Positions 18,306 through 26,775 are shown, counted from the first letter of the stretch. The stretch: 44,575 nucleotides of DNA from Verrucomicrobiota bacterium (GCA_023386835.1 JAEWIY010000138.1:1-44575); one strand, 5' to 3'. Made by a program: numbers and translations. Notes: generated by a model not told the origin, from the sequence alone.

Positions 18306-18928
18306 CCGTGGCGGGACCGTCTGTCAGCACCGACGCCATCGTCCTGGTCAAGTACCCGCCCGCGGAGAACTTTCAGGCGCTGGCCACCTTCTCCGCTGAA
18401 CACGGCAACCAGCGTGTCCTGCAACGCGTCAGTCGCAAACCGTCGCCGCGCGCGACCGTGCTGGACCTCTTTGACGAGGCCACGCTGACGCTCGAGGCGG
18501 GCAACGCCGGCACATGGTTCCTGAAGGAGGCCCGGGTGCTCCATCGTCCCGTGGAGATCGGCCGCCGCTACGACGCTCTCCAGGCCGCCAGCGCGCTGAC
18601 CGCGCTTGTCCAACGCAATCCGGTCGATGAAACCGGCCGCCCCGCCGTGTATCAGCTTCTCCACGACGCGCTTGAGGCCTTCGCGCGCTCCGAACGCCCG
18701 GACGTGGTTTATTTCAAGGCCCTGTATCGTTTTGCCCGCGACGAGGGGCATCCGCTCAAGCAGCACTGGTTCCCCACCCTGCCTTCCGCGGATCGGCAGG
18801 AGGTGCAACAGCTGCTCAACCAACCCGTCGCCGAACTCACCCTCCCGCGCGAGCGCGTCACCTTCCTGCAGCGCCGGCTCGAAGAGTACCTCCGGGGACA
18901 CACCGAAATTGTCGCGGAATCATGGTGA
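18302..18928 (+). CDS. recO: Probable DNA repair protein RecO (short form)
   Basis: A 208-aa protein starting with a GTG that overlaps the DUF502 stop by 4 nt. The N-terminal DAIVLVKYPPAENFQALATFSAEHG, followed by Arg-rich VSRKPSP, matches the RecO OB-fold start (AIVL, then a Glu/Leu-rich segment and an Arg/Lys motif). The helical rest, including YDALQAASALTALVQRN, fits the RecO C-terminal domain. It is about 30 residues shorter than E. coli RecO and has no zinc-finger cysteines, so the assignment is moderate. RecO loads RecA with RecR at gaps. The downstream helicase gene follows closely. Confidence 0.6.
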   Translation: MTVAGPSVSTDAIVLVKYPPAENFQALATFSAEHGNQRVLQRVSRKPSPRATVLDLFDEATLTLEAGNAGTWFLKEARVLHRPVEIGRRYDALQAASALTALVQRNPVDETGRPAVYQLLHDALEAFARSERPDVVYFKALYRFARDEGHPLKQHWFPTLPSADRQEVQQLLNQPVAELTLPRERVTFLQRRLEEYLRGHTEIVAESW

Positions 18929-18992
18929 CGCTCCGTCTCGCCTCTGCCTTGACCCTCGCGCCCGACCGCACCGGATCCAGGCTGCCTTTCCG

Positions 18993-21497
18993 TTGAACTT
19001 CGATCTCGTCCAACGCACCGCCGAACTGAGCGTCGGCGAATTCGCCGATTTTGCCATCGGACCACGCGAAGGGGGCGACGGGCCGACCGGGCTGTGGCGT
19101 GCGCAGCTCGGCTCCTACTGGCACCGTGAACTTCAATCGCAGGCCACGTCGGATCATGCCGGCGCGCGGTTTGAAGTGCCGATCAACGGCGCCGTGTTTC
19201 ACCGCGGCTGGACGATCACGTTGACCGGACGCATCGACCAGATCGTGCCCGACGCCGCAGGTGGTCAGCTGTTGCGCGAGATCAAGACGGTCACCGCCGC
19301 GTTGCCGCTCGCCGAGGAAAACCTGCGCACCGATTATCCCTCGTATTTCGCGCAGCTGTCCGCGTACGTCGCCCTGCGCCGTCTTGCCGCACCGGAAACG
19401 CCAGTCCGCGCGGAGTTGGTCTTCGTCGAAGCGGACAGCGGTCTGTCCCAGAATGTTGGCCTCACACGCACGGACGAGCTGTTGTTCACGGCGCGGCTCG
19501 AGAGCGTCACGCAATTCCTCGATTTGCGCTGGCGGGCGCGGGAACGCCTGCGCGGACTGCAATTTCGACCGGCCTTCGCGACGCGTCGCCCCGGCCAGGA
19601 AACCACGGAGGCCGAACTCTCGCAGGCTCTGCAGCGTCACCGGATCGTCGCGTTCGAAGCGCCAACCGGATTTGGCAAAACCGGCGTTCTGCTCGAGGTG
19701 GCGCTGGCCGCGCTGCGCGAGGGTCGTTTCGAACGGCTTGTTTATCTGACCGGCAAGTCCACCGGGCAGCTGCAGGTGCAACAAACCCTCGCGACCATGA
19801 CCGAACCGCGCGCCGACCTTCCCGGCGGGGCGTCGGCTTCGCGCGTCGCAGTCTGGCAGGTGCGCAACAAGGGCGAGCATTGCGTCAACCACACGTTTCA
19901 CTGTGTGCGAGACGAATGCCGTTTCCTGGCAGACTTGGAAACTCGTTGGGCGAAAAGCGGGCTCGCCCGTTTCTATCTGACGGAAAACGAAGGCCGCGAT
20001 CTGCCCGCTCTGCGTGCGGCCGGTCGTGATGCGGGCATTTGCCCGTACGAGATCACCCGCGTCGCCCTCGCTTTTCAGGATGTGTGGATCGGCGACTACA
20101 ACTACGTCTTTGCGCCACGCGTGCGCGGACTCTTCGCCAATCAACCGGGCTGGGACCCGGCCACCACGCTGCTCGTCATCGATGAAGCGCACAACCTGCC
20201 GCCGCGCGTGGCTGACGCGTATTCAGCCAGCTTCGACGCAGTCACCGCCGGCCAAGTCGCGGGCGACCTGCACCGGATCCGCGCCGTCAGCGGCCTCGTC
20301 ACAGGTTGGGATCACTGGACGCACTTCCTGCAACGCCTTCGTCCCAACGAAGGTCTGCCTCTCGCCGACGAGGACGACGCGCGCCACCTGATCGACGAAA
20401 TCGCGCGCCATGTGACGCAAACGCCGCTTGATCCGGCGGAACTCGGTCCCGCCACGATGGAGGCGCTCTGGCGAATGCCGTCGCTCGCGGAGGAACTCGC
20501 CCTGCCCGATCTGCCGCGGTTGTGGTGGAGCGCACGCGCCGGCGAGTTGCAGGTGACCTGTCTTGATGCGGCGAGCGTGATCGGGTCGTCGCTGCGCTCG
20601 TTTGGTGGAGTGGTGCTCGCCAGCGCCACGTTTGGTCCGATCGACGCCTTCGCCGCGAGCTGCGGGGTGTCGAGTCCCCCGCCCACCGTGAAAAGTGCCC
20701 CCACGCGCACCGCACCGGCACGGCTCGGCACCCTGACAAAAAAGGCCACCAAACAGCTGTACCGGCAGCTCGCGAGCGGCGCCGAGCTCCTGCGGGTGGA
20801 GGAAACCCGCGAGACCGAGCGCCTGGAACTCGTTACCGCGCACACGCCCTGGCGCGTCGGCGCGTATGACGTTGCCTACGACGCCCGGGTCGACACGCGG
20901 TACCAGTTTCGTGAGCGCCACCACGCGACCACCGCGCAAACCGTGGCCGCCTTGCAGCAGGCCGCCGCCGGACCGGTCGCCGTGTTCTTTCCGAGTTTCT
21001 CCTACGCGGAGGCGATCGTCCGTGAGTTGACCCGGATCGGCGGTGATGCCGCCGTGGCGCTACAACCCCGCGCAGCGGATCTGGCGGCCCAGACCGCTTG
21101 GATGCAAGAGATGCTCTCCCGCCGCGCCGCCCTGTTGCTGGTGTTGGGCAGCAGTTTTGCCGAGGGCATCGACCTGCTCGGCGGGCGTGTTTCCCACGCG
21201 ATGGTGGTCGGTCCGGCCCTGCCCGAGGTGAACGCGAGCCAACGCGCCCGCCTCGCCGCGATCATGGAGGCTGGTCACCACCGCGAAGCGGCCGTACGGC
21301 GCGTCTATCGCATTCCTGGAATCCAGAAGGTGAACCAAGCCCTTGGACGGCTGGTCCGCGCGCCGGGGCACCATGCCAAGGTGCTCCTGCACTGCCAGCG
21401 GTTCCTCGAACCGGAGTTTCACCAACTGCTCGCGACCGACTATCAGGGAGGCACCGCCATCCATCAGGACGACGATCTCCGTCAGTGGCTCGCCTGA
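18993..21497 (+). CDS. PD-(D/E)XK nuclease fused to XPD/DinG-type iron-sulfur helicase
   Basis: An 834-aa protein if begun at the TTG at 18993; the start is uncertain because the frame stays open upstream through recO. The N-terminal 200 residues contain a RecB-like nuclease signature: D82, E96-x-K98 and Q121-x3-Y125. The helicase part has Walker A APTGFGKT (223-230), four cysteines C297, C304, C309 and C350 placed as the 4Fe-4S ligands of XPD-type enzymes, and DEAH (397-400). The C-terminal half has GSSFAEGIDLLGG and QALGRLVR (motif VI). This predicts a 5'-3' superfamily 2 helicase-nuclease for DNA repair. Its neighbour recO supports that role. The fused domain differs from the DEDDh exonuclease of Gram-positive DinG. 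Confidence 0.85.
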   Translation: MNFDLVQRTAELSVGEFADFAIGPREGGDGPTGLWRAQLGSYWHRELQSQATSDHAGARFEVPINGAVFHRGWTITLTGRIDQIVPDAAGGQLLREIKTVTAALPLAEENLRTDYPSYFAQLSAYVALRRLAAPETPVRAELVFVEADSGLSQNVGLTRTDELLFTARLESVTQFLDLRWRARERLRGLQFRPAFATRRPGQETTEAELSQALQRHRIVAFEAPTGFGKTGVLLEVALAALREGRFERLVYLTGKSTGQLQVQQTLATMTEPRADLPGGASASRVAVWQVRNKGEHCVNHTFHCVRDECRFLADLETRWAKSGLARFYLTENEGRDLPALRAAGRDAGICPYEITRVALAFQDVWIGDYNYVFAPRVRGLFANQPGWDPATTLLVIDEAHNLPPRVADAYSASFDAVTAGQVAGDLHRIRAVSGLVTGWDHWTHFLQRLRPNEGLPLADEDDARHLIDEIARHVTQTPLDPAELGPATMEALWRMPSLAEELALPDLPRLWWSARAGELQVTCLDAASVIGSSLRSFGGVVLASATFGPIDAFAASCGVSSPPPTVKSAPTRTAPARLGTLTKKATKQLYRQLASGAELLRVEETRETERLELVTAHTPWRVGAYDVAYDARVDTRYQFRERHHATTAQTVAALQQAAAGPVAVFFPSFSYAEAIVRELTRIGGDAAVALQPRAADLAAQTAWMQEMLSRRAALLLVLGSSFAEGIDLLGGRVSHAMVVGPALPEVNASQRARLAAIMEAGHHREAAVRRVYRIPGIQKVNQALGRLVRAPGHHAKVLLHCQRFLEPEFHQLLATDYQGGTAIHQDDDLRQWLA

Positions 21498-21535
21498 GCC
21501 AGGAGGCTCGGCCGCTTTCACGCTTTACCGCCTGC

Positions 21536-21559
21536 AGCCCCACCTCCAAAACCGGGGCT
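21536..21559 (+). repeat. Hairpin immediately before the pyrR start codon
   Basis: AGCCCC (21536-21541) and GGGGCT (21554-21559) can pair as a 6-bp stem with a 12-nt loop, ending one base before the pyrR GTG. A consensus AGGAGG at 21501 has no start codon at usable distance. The hairpin could modulate pyrR initiation. There is no T-run and I see no classical PyrR attenuator. Confidence 0.25.
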
Positions 21560-21560
21560 C

Positions 21561-22094
21561 GTGCCCGCGTCCCAAAGCCTGTCCGCCGACGATCTTCACG
21601 CTGCCATTGACCGCCTGGCTGCCGCCATTCGTGCGCGCCATGGCGCCGAGCCGGGTGTGCTGCTCCTGGGCATCGCCAACGGAGGCATCGAGCTCAACCG
21701 CCGCCTCGGGCGGGCGCTGGGAGCCCGTACCGGCACGTTGGATATCTCCTTCCACCGGGACGACATCGGACGAAATCCGATTCCGAAGGAATTCGCGCCC
21801 ACCCTCATCCCGGTCGACGTCACGGGCGCGAAGGTGATCCTGGTCGACGACGTGCTTTTCTCCGGCCGCACCGTCAAGGCGGCGCTGGATGAGCTCTTCG
21901 ACCACGGACGTCCCTCCGCGGTGGAACTCGCCGTCCTGATCGACCGCGGCGGCCGTCGTCTACCGTTTGCAGCCGACTACATCGGGGTCACGCTGACCAC
22001 AACCCCCGATCAGAAGGTCGTCGTCAAACTCGATCCCGACGATCCGTCGAAGGATGCCGCGGCGGTCATTGCCGCGAAGACCAACGCTTCCTAA
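21561..22094 (+). CDS. pyrR: PyrR: bifunctional pyr regulator / uracil phosphoribosyltransferase family
   Basis: A 177-aa type I PRTase starting with GTG. LSADDLHAAIDRLAAAI is the usual PyrR N-terminus. The PRPP loop is VILVDDVLFSGRTVKAALDEL, and PyrR-specific ELAVLIDRGGRRLPFAADYIG follows. In Bacilli, PyrR binds the pyr mRNA leader to cause attenuation and can also make UMP from uracil. In other phyla the regulatory role is often unproven. The gene precedes pyrB and pyrC directly, so a link to pyrimidine synthesis is clear. Confidence 0.93.
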   Translation: MPASQSLSADDLHAAIDRLAAAIRARHGAEPGVLLLGIANGGIELNRRLGRALGARTGTLDISFHRDDIGRNPIPKEFAPTLIPVDVTGAKVILVDDVLFSGRTVKAALDELFDHGRPSAVELAVLIDRGGRRLPFAADYIGVTLTTTPDQKVVVKLDPDDPSKDAAAVIAAKTNAS

Positions 22095-22106
22095 CTCCCG
22101 CCGCCG

Positions 22107-23051
22107 ATGCCCTGGACCCGCCGACATTTGTTGACCCTCGAAGAGCTGTCGCTCGACGAACTGGAGCAGATCCACGCCACCGCGGCCGCATTCAAGAAGA
22201 TCCTCAGCCGCAGTGTGAAGAAGGTCCCCGCCCTGCGCGGCAAGACCATCGTGAATCTCTTTCTCGAGCCGAGCACGCGCACGCGCATGGCGTTCGACAT
22301 GGCCGCGAAGCGGCTCTCCGCCGACGTCATCTCGCTCGACGACAAGAGCTCGTCCACCACCAAGGGGGAAACGCTGCGCGACACCGCGGAGAACATCCAG
22401 GCCCTGCAGGCCGACATGATTGTGATCCGGCACTCCGCCGCCGGATCTCCGCTCTACCTTTCGAAGATTCTGAACATCCCGGTCATCAACGCCGGCGACG
22501 GTTCCCACGAACATCCCACGCAGGGTTTGCTGGATACGTTCACCATGCGCGAGCGCCTGGGCAGCCTGCGCGGCCGCCGCGTCGTGATCCTCGGCGACAT
22601 CCTGTTCAGCCGCGTCGCGCGCTCGAACATCCATGCGTTGGTCAAGTTTGGCGCCGATGTCACCATCGTGGGCCCCTCGACGCTGGTGCCGCACTGGTTC
22701 ACGTCCATGGGCGTGAAGGTCTCGCACGACCTGCGTAGTGCCTTGGCGGATGCAGAGGTGGTCATGCTGCTCCGCATCCAGCACGAGCGTCAGACCGCCA
22801 GCATGTTCCCGTCCCTTGGTGAATACACCAGCATGTTCGGCCTGAACAAGACGCGCGCGTCCTGGCTCAACCCGCAGGCCATCATCATGCACCCCGGCCC
22901 GATCAACCGCGGCGTCGAGATCGACAGCGACCTGGCCGACGGAGACCGCAGCGTCATCCTCGAGCAGGTAACCAACGGCATCGCGGTCCGCATGGCCGTG
23001 TTGTACCTGTGCTCGGGCGGACAGCCGGAGTACGTCACCCCCGCCGCCTGA
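22107..23051 (+). CDS. pyrB: Aspartate carbamoyltransferase catalytic subunit
   Basis: A 314-aa cytosolic enzyme that condenses carbamoyl phosphate with aspartate, the committed step of pyrimidine synthesis. The carbamoyl-phosphate site is EPSTRTRMAFDMAAKRL. The second signature is HPTQGLLDTFTMRE, and MHPGPINRGVEI is the typical C-terminal loop. The length is that of the catalytic chain alone. No pyrI regulatory subunit is adjacent, as in the Bacillus-type arrangement. It lies 12 nt after pyrR and 37 nt before pyrC. Confidence 0.97.
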   Translation: MPWTRRHLLTLEELSLDELEQIHATAAAFKKILSRSVKKVPALRGKTIVNLFLEPSTRTRMAFDMAAKRLSADVISLDDKSSSTTKGETLRDTAENIQALQADMIVIRHSAAGSPLYLSKILNIPVINAGDGSHEHPTQGLLDTFTMRERLGSLRGRRVVILGDILFSRVARSNIHALVKFGADVTIVGPSTLVPHWFTSMGVKVSHDLRSALADAEVVMLLRIQHERQTASMFPSLGEYTSMFGLNKTRASWLNPQAIIMHPGPINRGVEIDSDLADGDRSVILEQVTNGIAVRMAVLYLCSGGQPEYVTPAA

Positions 23052-23088
23052 ACCGCCTCGCCCGCGCATCCCGCCGCCCATCCCTTCC

Positions 23089-24378
23089 ATGCCGAGCCTT
23101 TGGATCAAAGAAGCCCGCGTGATCGATCCGGCCAGTGGCCGTGACGCGACCGGCGACCTGTTCATCAACGACGGCGTCCTCGTGGAGGACCTCTCCGCCG
23201 CCGAGCGGAAAAAAGCAACGGTGATCGACGCGCGTGGACTGGTGGCCTGCCCCGGCCTCGTCGACATCCACGTGCATTTCCGCGAGCCCGGCCAGACGCA
23301 CAAGGAAACCATCGCCACCGGCACGCGCGCTGCGGCCGCCGGCGGCTTCACCACCGTCGTCTGCATGCCGAACACCTCGCCGCCCGCGAGCACCGCCGGC
23401 ACGATCCAGTTCATCAACGACGCGATCAAACGTGACGCCGTTGTGAAGGTGTACCCCACCGGGTGCATCACCGTCGATATGAAGGGCCAGGCGCTCGCAC
23501 CCATCGGTTCGCTCAAGCGCGCCGGGGTCGTCGCCATCACCGACGACGGCGACTGCGTGCAGAGCAACGAACTGATGCGGCGCGCGCTCGAGTACGCCAA
23601 GATGTTCGACCTGCCGATCATGGACCACTGCCAGGATCACTCCATGACGCAGGGTGCCGTGATGAACGAAGGCGAGATGTCGGTCCGCCTCGGGCTGCGC
23701 GGATGGCCCAACGCGGCCGAGGACCTCATCGTGGCGCGCAATGCGATCCTGTCCGAGTACACGGGCGCGCACATTCACCTGCAGCACATCTCGTCCAAGT
23801 TCTCCGTCGAAATCCTGCGGCGCGCCAAATCCCGCGGTGTGCGGCTGACGGCCGAAGCCACGCCGCACCACATCGCGCTGACCGACGACGCGCTCGCGAA
23901 CTACGACACGAACTTCAAGATGAACCCGCCGCTGCGCACCGAGGTCGACCGGCAGGAGCTGATCGCCGGCCTGCGCGACGGCACGCTGGACTGCCTCGCG
24001 ACGGATCACGCACCACACACCGATTACGAGAAGGACAAGGAGTTCGACTACGCGCCCAACGGTATCATCGGGTTGGAGACCGCGCTGCCCGTTTCGCTTG
24101 ACATCCTCGCGCGCCAGAACGGCTTCGCCCTGCCGCACGTTATCGACCTGCTGACCCGCAAGGCCGCGGACATCCTGCGGCTGCCCGCCGGCCGCCTGAC
24201 CCCCGGATCACCCGCCGACATCTGCGTGTTCTCGCCGGACGAGGAGTGGACGTACGATGCCAGGGCCGGCTTCAGCAAGTCCTCCAACAGCCCCTGGCAC
24301 GGCCGCCGCCTCCACGGCCGCGTGCACTGGACGGTGGTGAACGGGCGGGTGGTGTTCGGCGACGGCCGTATCCAGTAA
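23089..24378 (+). CDS. pyrC: Dihydroorotase
   Basis: A 429-aa amidohydrolase of the class I (PyrC/multifunctional) type that cyclises carbamoyl-aspartate to dihydroorotate. The zinc motif DIHVHFREPGQTHKET is near residue 60. Later ligands sit in AHIHLQHIS, and the catalytic Asp is in ATDHAPHTDYEK. The C-terminal NGRVVFGDGRIQ closes the beta-sandwich. The order pyrR-pyrB-pyrC is that of many bacterial pyr operons; carA/B and pyrD/F/E are not in view. The next gene begins 9 nt after the stop. Confidence 0.97.
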   Translation: MPSLWIKEARVIDPASGRDATGDLFINDGVLVEDLSAAERKKATVIDARGLVACPGLVDIHVHFREPGQTHKETIATGTRAAAAGGFTTVVCMPNTSPPASTAGTIQFINDAIKRDAVVKVYPTGCITVDMKGQALAPIGSLKRAGVVAITDDGDCVQSNELMRRALEYAKMFDLPIMDHCQDHSMTQGAVMNEGEMSVRLGLRGWPNAAEDLIVARNAILSEYTGAHIHLQHISSKFSVEILRRAKSRGVRLTAEATPHHIALTDDALANYDTNFKMNPPLRTEVDRQELIAGLRDGTLDCLATDHAPHTDYEKDKEFDYAPNGIIGLETALPVSLDILARQNGFALPHVIDLLTRKAADILRLPAGRLTPGSPADICVFSPDEEWTYDARAGFSKSSNSPWHGRRLHGRVHWTVVNGRVVFGDGRIQ

Positions 24379-24386
24379 GCGTCGAC

Positions 24387-25223
24387 ATGCCGGAGAACCT
24401 GACTCCCGGCCTCGTCGTCGCCGGCCTCAGCCAGCTGCTGCTGCTGCTGGTCGGCCTGTTCCTCCTCTGGCGGCTGGTCCTCTCGCCCGCGGGCCGCGCC
24501 GCTCCCCAACGCCTCCAGCCTTGGGCGATTTCCTGGTTTGATTTTGGTCTGCTCAGCCTCGCCGTGCTGCTGGGCAGTCTCGCCTGCCAGGTTCTGCTCG
24601 GCGCGCTCGTCTCGCCGCTGAGTCGCGATTTGGAGGCCGATTTCCGACTCGTTCTGCACGGGGCGCTTTTCCAAGGCGGTCTCTTGGTCGGCGTCTGCAT
24701 CGGCGTGTTCGCGCTGCGGCACAAGGTGCACGCGATCGAGGGACCGGACTCCGTCCCCGGCCGGCCGAATCCGCTCCTTGGTGGTGCGGCCACGCTCGTC
24801 ACCGCCCTGCCCGTCCTGCTCGCCCTCAACCTGCTTTGGACGTGGTTGCTCGAGCGTTTTGGTTTCCCGCTCGATCAGCAGGAACTGGTAGAATTGTTCC
24901 GCCGCGCCGACTCGCCCGCCCTCGTGGGTGTTGTCGTCTTCATGGCCGTATTGGTGGCGCCGGTCGTTGAAGAGCTGATCTTCCGCGCCGGCATCTTCCG
25001 CTTCCTGCGCACGCGCATCCCACGACCGGTTGCACTCGGCCTGCAGGCGGTCGTTTTCGCATTGCTGCACGGCAATTTTGCCGCCTTCGCTCCCCTGGTG
25101 GTGCTCGGCATCGCGTTCGCCCTGGCCTACGAACGCTCCGGTCGGATCCTGGTGCCGATCATCGCGCATGGATTGTTCAACCTGAATACGATCCTGCTGC
25201 TGCTGGCCGGCGTGACGGTCTGA
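24387..25223 (+). CDS. CPBP-family intramembrane glutamic endopeptidase (Rce1/Abi-like)
   Basis: A 278-aa polytopic membrane protein; the ATG at 24387 is 9 nt after pyrC. The catalytic motifs of the CPBP/ABI family are all visible: E195-E196-L-I-F-R200, H228 in FALLHGNF and H261 in PIIAHGLFN. Related proteins include the CAAX protease Rce1 and bacteriocin self-immunity proteins, but most bacterial members have unknown targets. The gene is embedded in a housekeeping run (pyrC before, thiL 4 nt after), which argues against a bacteriocin role here. Confidence 0.9.
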   Translation: MPENLTPGLVVAGLSQLLLLLVGLFLLWRLVLSPAGRAAPQRLQPWAISWFDFGLLSLAVLLGSLACQVLLGALVSPLSRDLEADFRLVLHGALFQGGLLVGVCIGVFALRHKVHAIEGPDSVPGRPNPLLGGAATLVTALPVLLALNLLWTWLLERFGFPLDQQELVELFRRADSPALVGVVVFMAVLVAPVVEELIFRAGIFRFLRTRIPRPVALGLQAVVFALLHGNFAAFAPLVVLGIAFALAYERSGRILVPIIAHGLFNLNTILLLLAGVTV

Positions 25224-25226
25224 GCC

Positions 25227-26186
25227 ATGAAGCCGTTCGCCCAAACGCCCGACGACGCCGTCTCGAAGCTCGGCGAGACGCGCCTGATTCACCTCATCCG
25301 CCAGTGGCTGGGTTCGACCAGTCCCAAAAGCCCGGCGGGCATCGGCGATGACTGCGCGGTGGTATCCGGTTCACCGCGACTGCAGCTCATCACGGTCGAT
25401 CCCGTGATCTACCGCGAACACTTTGACGACTCAATTCCCGCCCGGGGCGTCGGCGAAAAGTTGTTCAAGCGCAACCTGAGCGACGTCGCCGCAATGGGCG
25501 GCCGCGCCCGCGCCGCGGTGATTGCGCTGGCGTTGGACGAGCAGGTCAGCGTGCCGTGGCTCGCCGACTTCTACCGCGGGCTCGCGCGGATCGCGCGGCG
25601 CTACCACGTGCCAGTGATCGGTGGGGACGTGGCGCGACACCAGGGCGGGCTGGTTGCCACGCTGACGTTGCTGGGCGAGGCGACGACCAACCGCGCCGTC
25701 ACACGGGTGGGCGCGCGCCCGCGCGACTGGATCTACGTGACCGGACGGCTCGGCGGCAGCCTGCTCGGGCATCATTGGAAATTCACCCCACGAATGACCG
25801 AGGGCGCGTGGCTGGCCGCCCGCCCGGAAGTGCGGGCGCTGATGGACGTCAGCGACGGCATTGCCAAGGACCTCTCTGCGCTCACGCCGACCGGCTGCGT
25901 GGCCCGTGTGCGTTCACAGAGCGTCCCGATCAGCGCCGCCGCCCGCCGGCTCGCGCGACAAACCGGCCGCTCCCCGCTGGCCCACGCGCTGAGTGACGGC
26001 GAAGATTATGAACTGCTCTTCGTCGTCGACGGTCGCACGGACCGCACCGCCTTCGAAGCGGAGTGGAAGAAAGCCTTCCGCCTCAAGCTGAGCTGCCTGG
26101 GCCGGTTTGAACAGGCTGCCTCGTCGTCACCAAGCGATGAATACATCAACTGGGCCGACCACCATGGCTACGAGCATCTGGGATAA
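25227..26186 (+). CDS. thiL: Thiamine-monophosphate kinase
   Basis: A 319-aa ATP-dependent kinase that converts TMP to the cofactor thiamine diphosphate. Family motifs are ETRLIHLIRQWL, GIGDDCAVV (nucleotide and Mg binding), RGVGEKLFKRNLSDVAAMGG, PVIGGDVARHQG, LMDVSDGIAKDL and SDGEDYELLFVV. The last two are highly diagnostic. The start follows the CPBP stop by 3 nt, and the 3' end overlaps tsaE by 23 nt. thiL next to tsaE is a frequent bacterial arrangement. Confidence 0.95.
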   Translation: MKPFAQTPDDAVSKLGETRLIHLIRQWLGSTSPKSPAGIGDDCAVVSGSPRLQLITVDPVIYREHFDDSIPARGVGEKLFKRNLSDVAAMGGRARAAVIALALDEQVSVPWLADFYRGLARIARRYHVPVIGGDVARHQGGLVATLTLLGEATTNRAVTRVGARPRDWIYVTGRLGGSLLGHHWKFTPRMTEGAWLAARPEVRALMDVSDGIAKDLSALTPTGCVARVRSQSVPISAAARRLARQTGRSPLAHALSDGEDYELLFVVDGRTDRTAFEAEWKKAFRLKLSCLGRFEQAASSSPSDEYINWADHHGYEHLG

Positions 26187-26610
26187 GTTGCGCGCCGGGG
26201 CCGTAACCCGCAGTGCCGACGAGAGCCAGGCACTGGCCGAGGCCGCCGGCCGGGCGCTGCCGCCCGATACCATCCTGGCCCTGCACGGCCCGATGGGTGT
26301 GGGCAAGACGACATGGGTGCAGGGGCTGGCCCGCGGTCTCGGTGTGACCGAGCCGGTGACGAGCCCGACCTTCACGCTTTTTAACGTGCACCGCGGCGCC
26401 CGGGCGCGGTTGGTTCACCTCGACGCCTACCGGCTGGGCGATGAGCACGAACTCGATGCGCTCATGCTCGAGGACTTTCTCGTCACGCCCTGGGTGCTGG
26501 CGATCGAATGGCCCGAACGCATTGCCGGCTGGATACCGACCTCCGCCTGGCATTTCGACCTGGCGATCTGCCCCGACCAGACGCACCGCGTCCAGTTGCG
26601 GAGGCAGTAG
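26164..26610 (+). CDS. tsaE: tRNA t6A biosynthesis ATPase TsaE
   Basis: A 148-aa P-loop protein, partner of TsaB/TsaD in making threonylcarbamoyl-A37 in tRNA. I chose the ATG at 26164 (MATSIWDKLR), inside the thiL end, because it gives the family length; an earlier in-frame start would add 19 residues. Walker A is LHGPMGVGKTTW. VTSPTFTLFNVHRG and VHLDAYRLGDEHELDAL are the conserved TsaE segments, and VLAIEWPERI is the typical C-terminal strand. It is the last gene of the plus-strand run, and a heptamer repeat array begins at its stop codon. Confidence 0.95.
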   Translation: MATSIWDKLRAGAVTRSADESQALAEAAGRALPPDTILALHGPMGVGKTTWVQGLARGLGVTEPVTSPTFTLFNVHRGARARLVHLDAYRLGDEHELDALMLEDFLVTPWVLAIEWPERIAGWIPTSAWHFDLAICPDQTHRVQLRRQ

Positions 26611-26707
26611 GCAGGAGGCGCTAGGCGTTAGGCGCTAGGCGTTAAGCGTTAAGCTTTAGGCTCTAGGCGTTAAACCTAAAGCCTTAAGCCTCAAGCTTTA
26701 GGCCTCG
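26603..26707. repeat. Degenerate heptanucleotide tandem repeat (about 15 units)
   Basis: From 26603 the sequence falls into 7-nt units: GGCAGTA, GGCAGGA, GGCGCTA, GGCGTTA, GGCGCTA, GGCGTTA, AGCGTTA, AGCTTTA, GGCTCTA, GGCGTTA, AACCTAA, AGCCTTA, AGCCTCA, AGCTTTA, GGCCTCG. The consensus is RGCBYTA. The first unit overlaps the last codons and stop of tsaE. GCTTTAGG (26653 and 26695) is complementary to CCTAAAGC (26675), allowing two alternative 8-bp hairpins. The array lies between two converging genes. It resembles the short tandemly repeated heptamers of some cyanobacteria in style only. Confidence 0.85.
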
Positions 26708-26729
26708 GAGTGGTCGGCAGACGCGGGAA

Positions 26730-26752
26730 TCGGGCGCACGAAAGGCGCCCGA
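26730..26752 (-). terminator. Hairpin downstream of the disordered-protein gene
   Basis: TCGGGCGC (26730-26737) and GCGCCCGA (26745-26752) form a perfect 8-bp stem with a 7-nt loop, 24 nt beyond the minus-strand stop and after the heptamer array on the plus strand. No T-run is present. It may end transcription from either side. Confidence 0.45.
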
Positions 26753-26775
26753 CCCACACGGTCAACCGCGAACGC

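Noticed and set aside
18606..18992. A longer N-terminus for the nuclease-helicase, reading through recO
   Set aside because: The extra 129 residues are Ser/Arg/Pro-rich shadow sequence of recO. The nuclease domain begins only after 18993.
21960..23621. A 553-codon minus-strand frame across pyrB and pyrC
   Set aside because: It covers two unmistakable enzymes on the plus strand. Its translation is a shadow.
24387..25223. The CPBP protease considered as a bacteriocin immunity protein
   Set aside because: No small peptide or export genes are adjacent; it sits 9 nt after pyrC and 4 nt before thiL in a housekeeping run.
26603..26707. The heptamer array considered as a CRISPR
   Set aside because: The units are 7 nt, contiguous and degenerate, with no spacers and no cas genes nearby.
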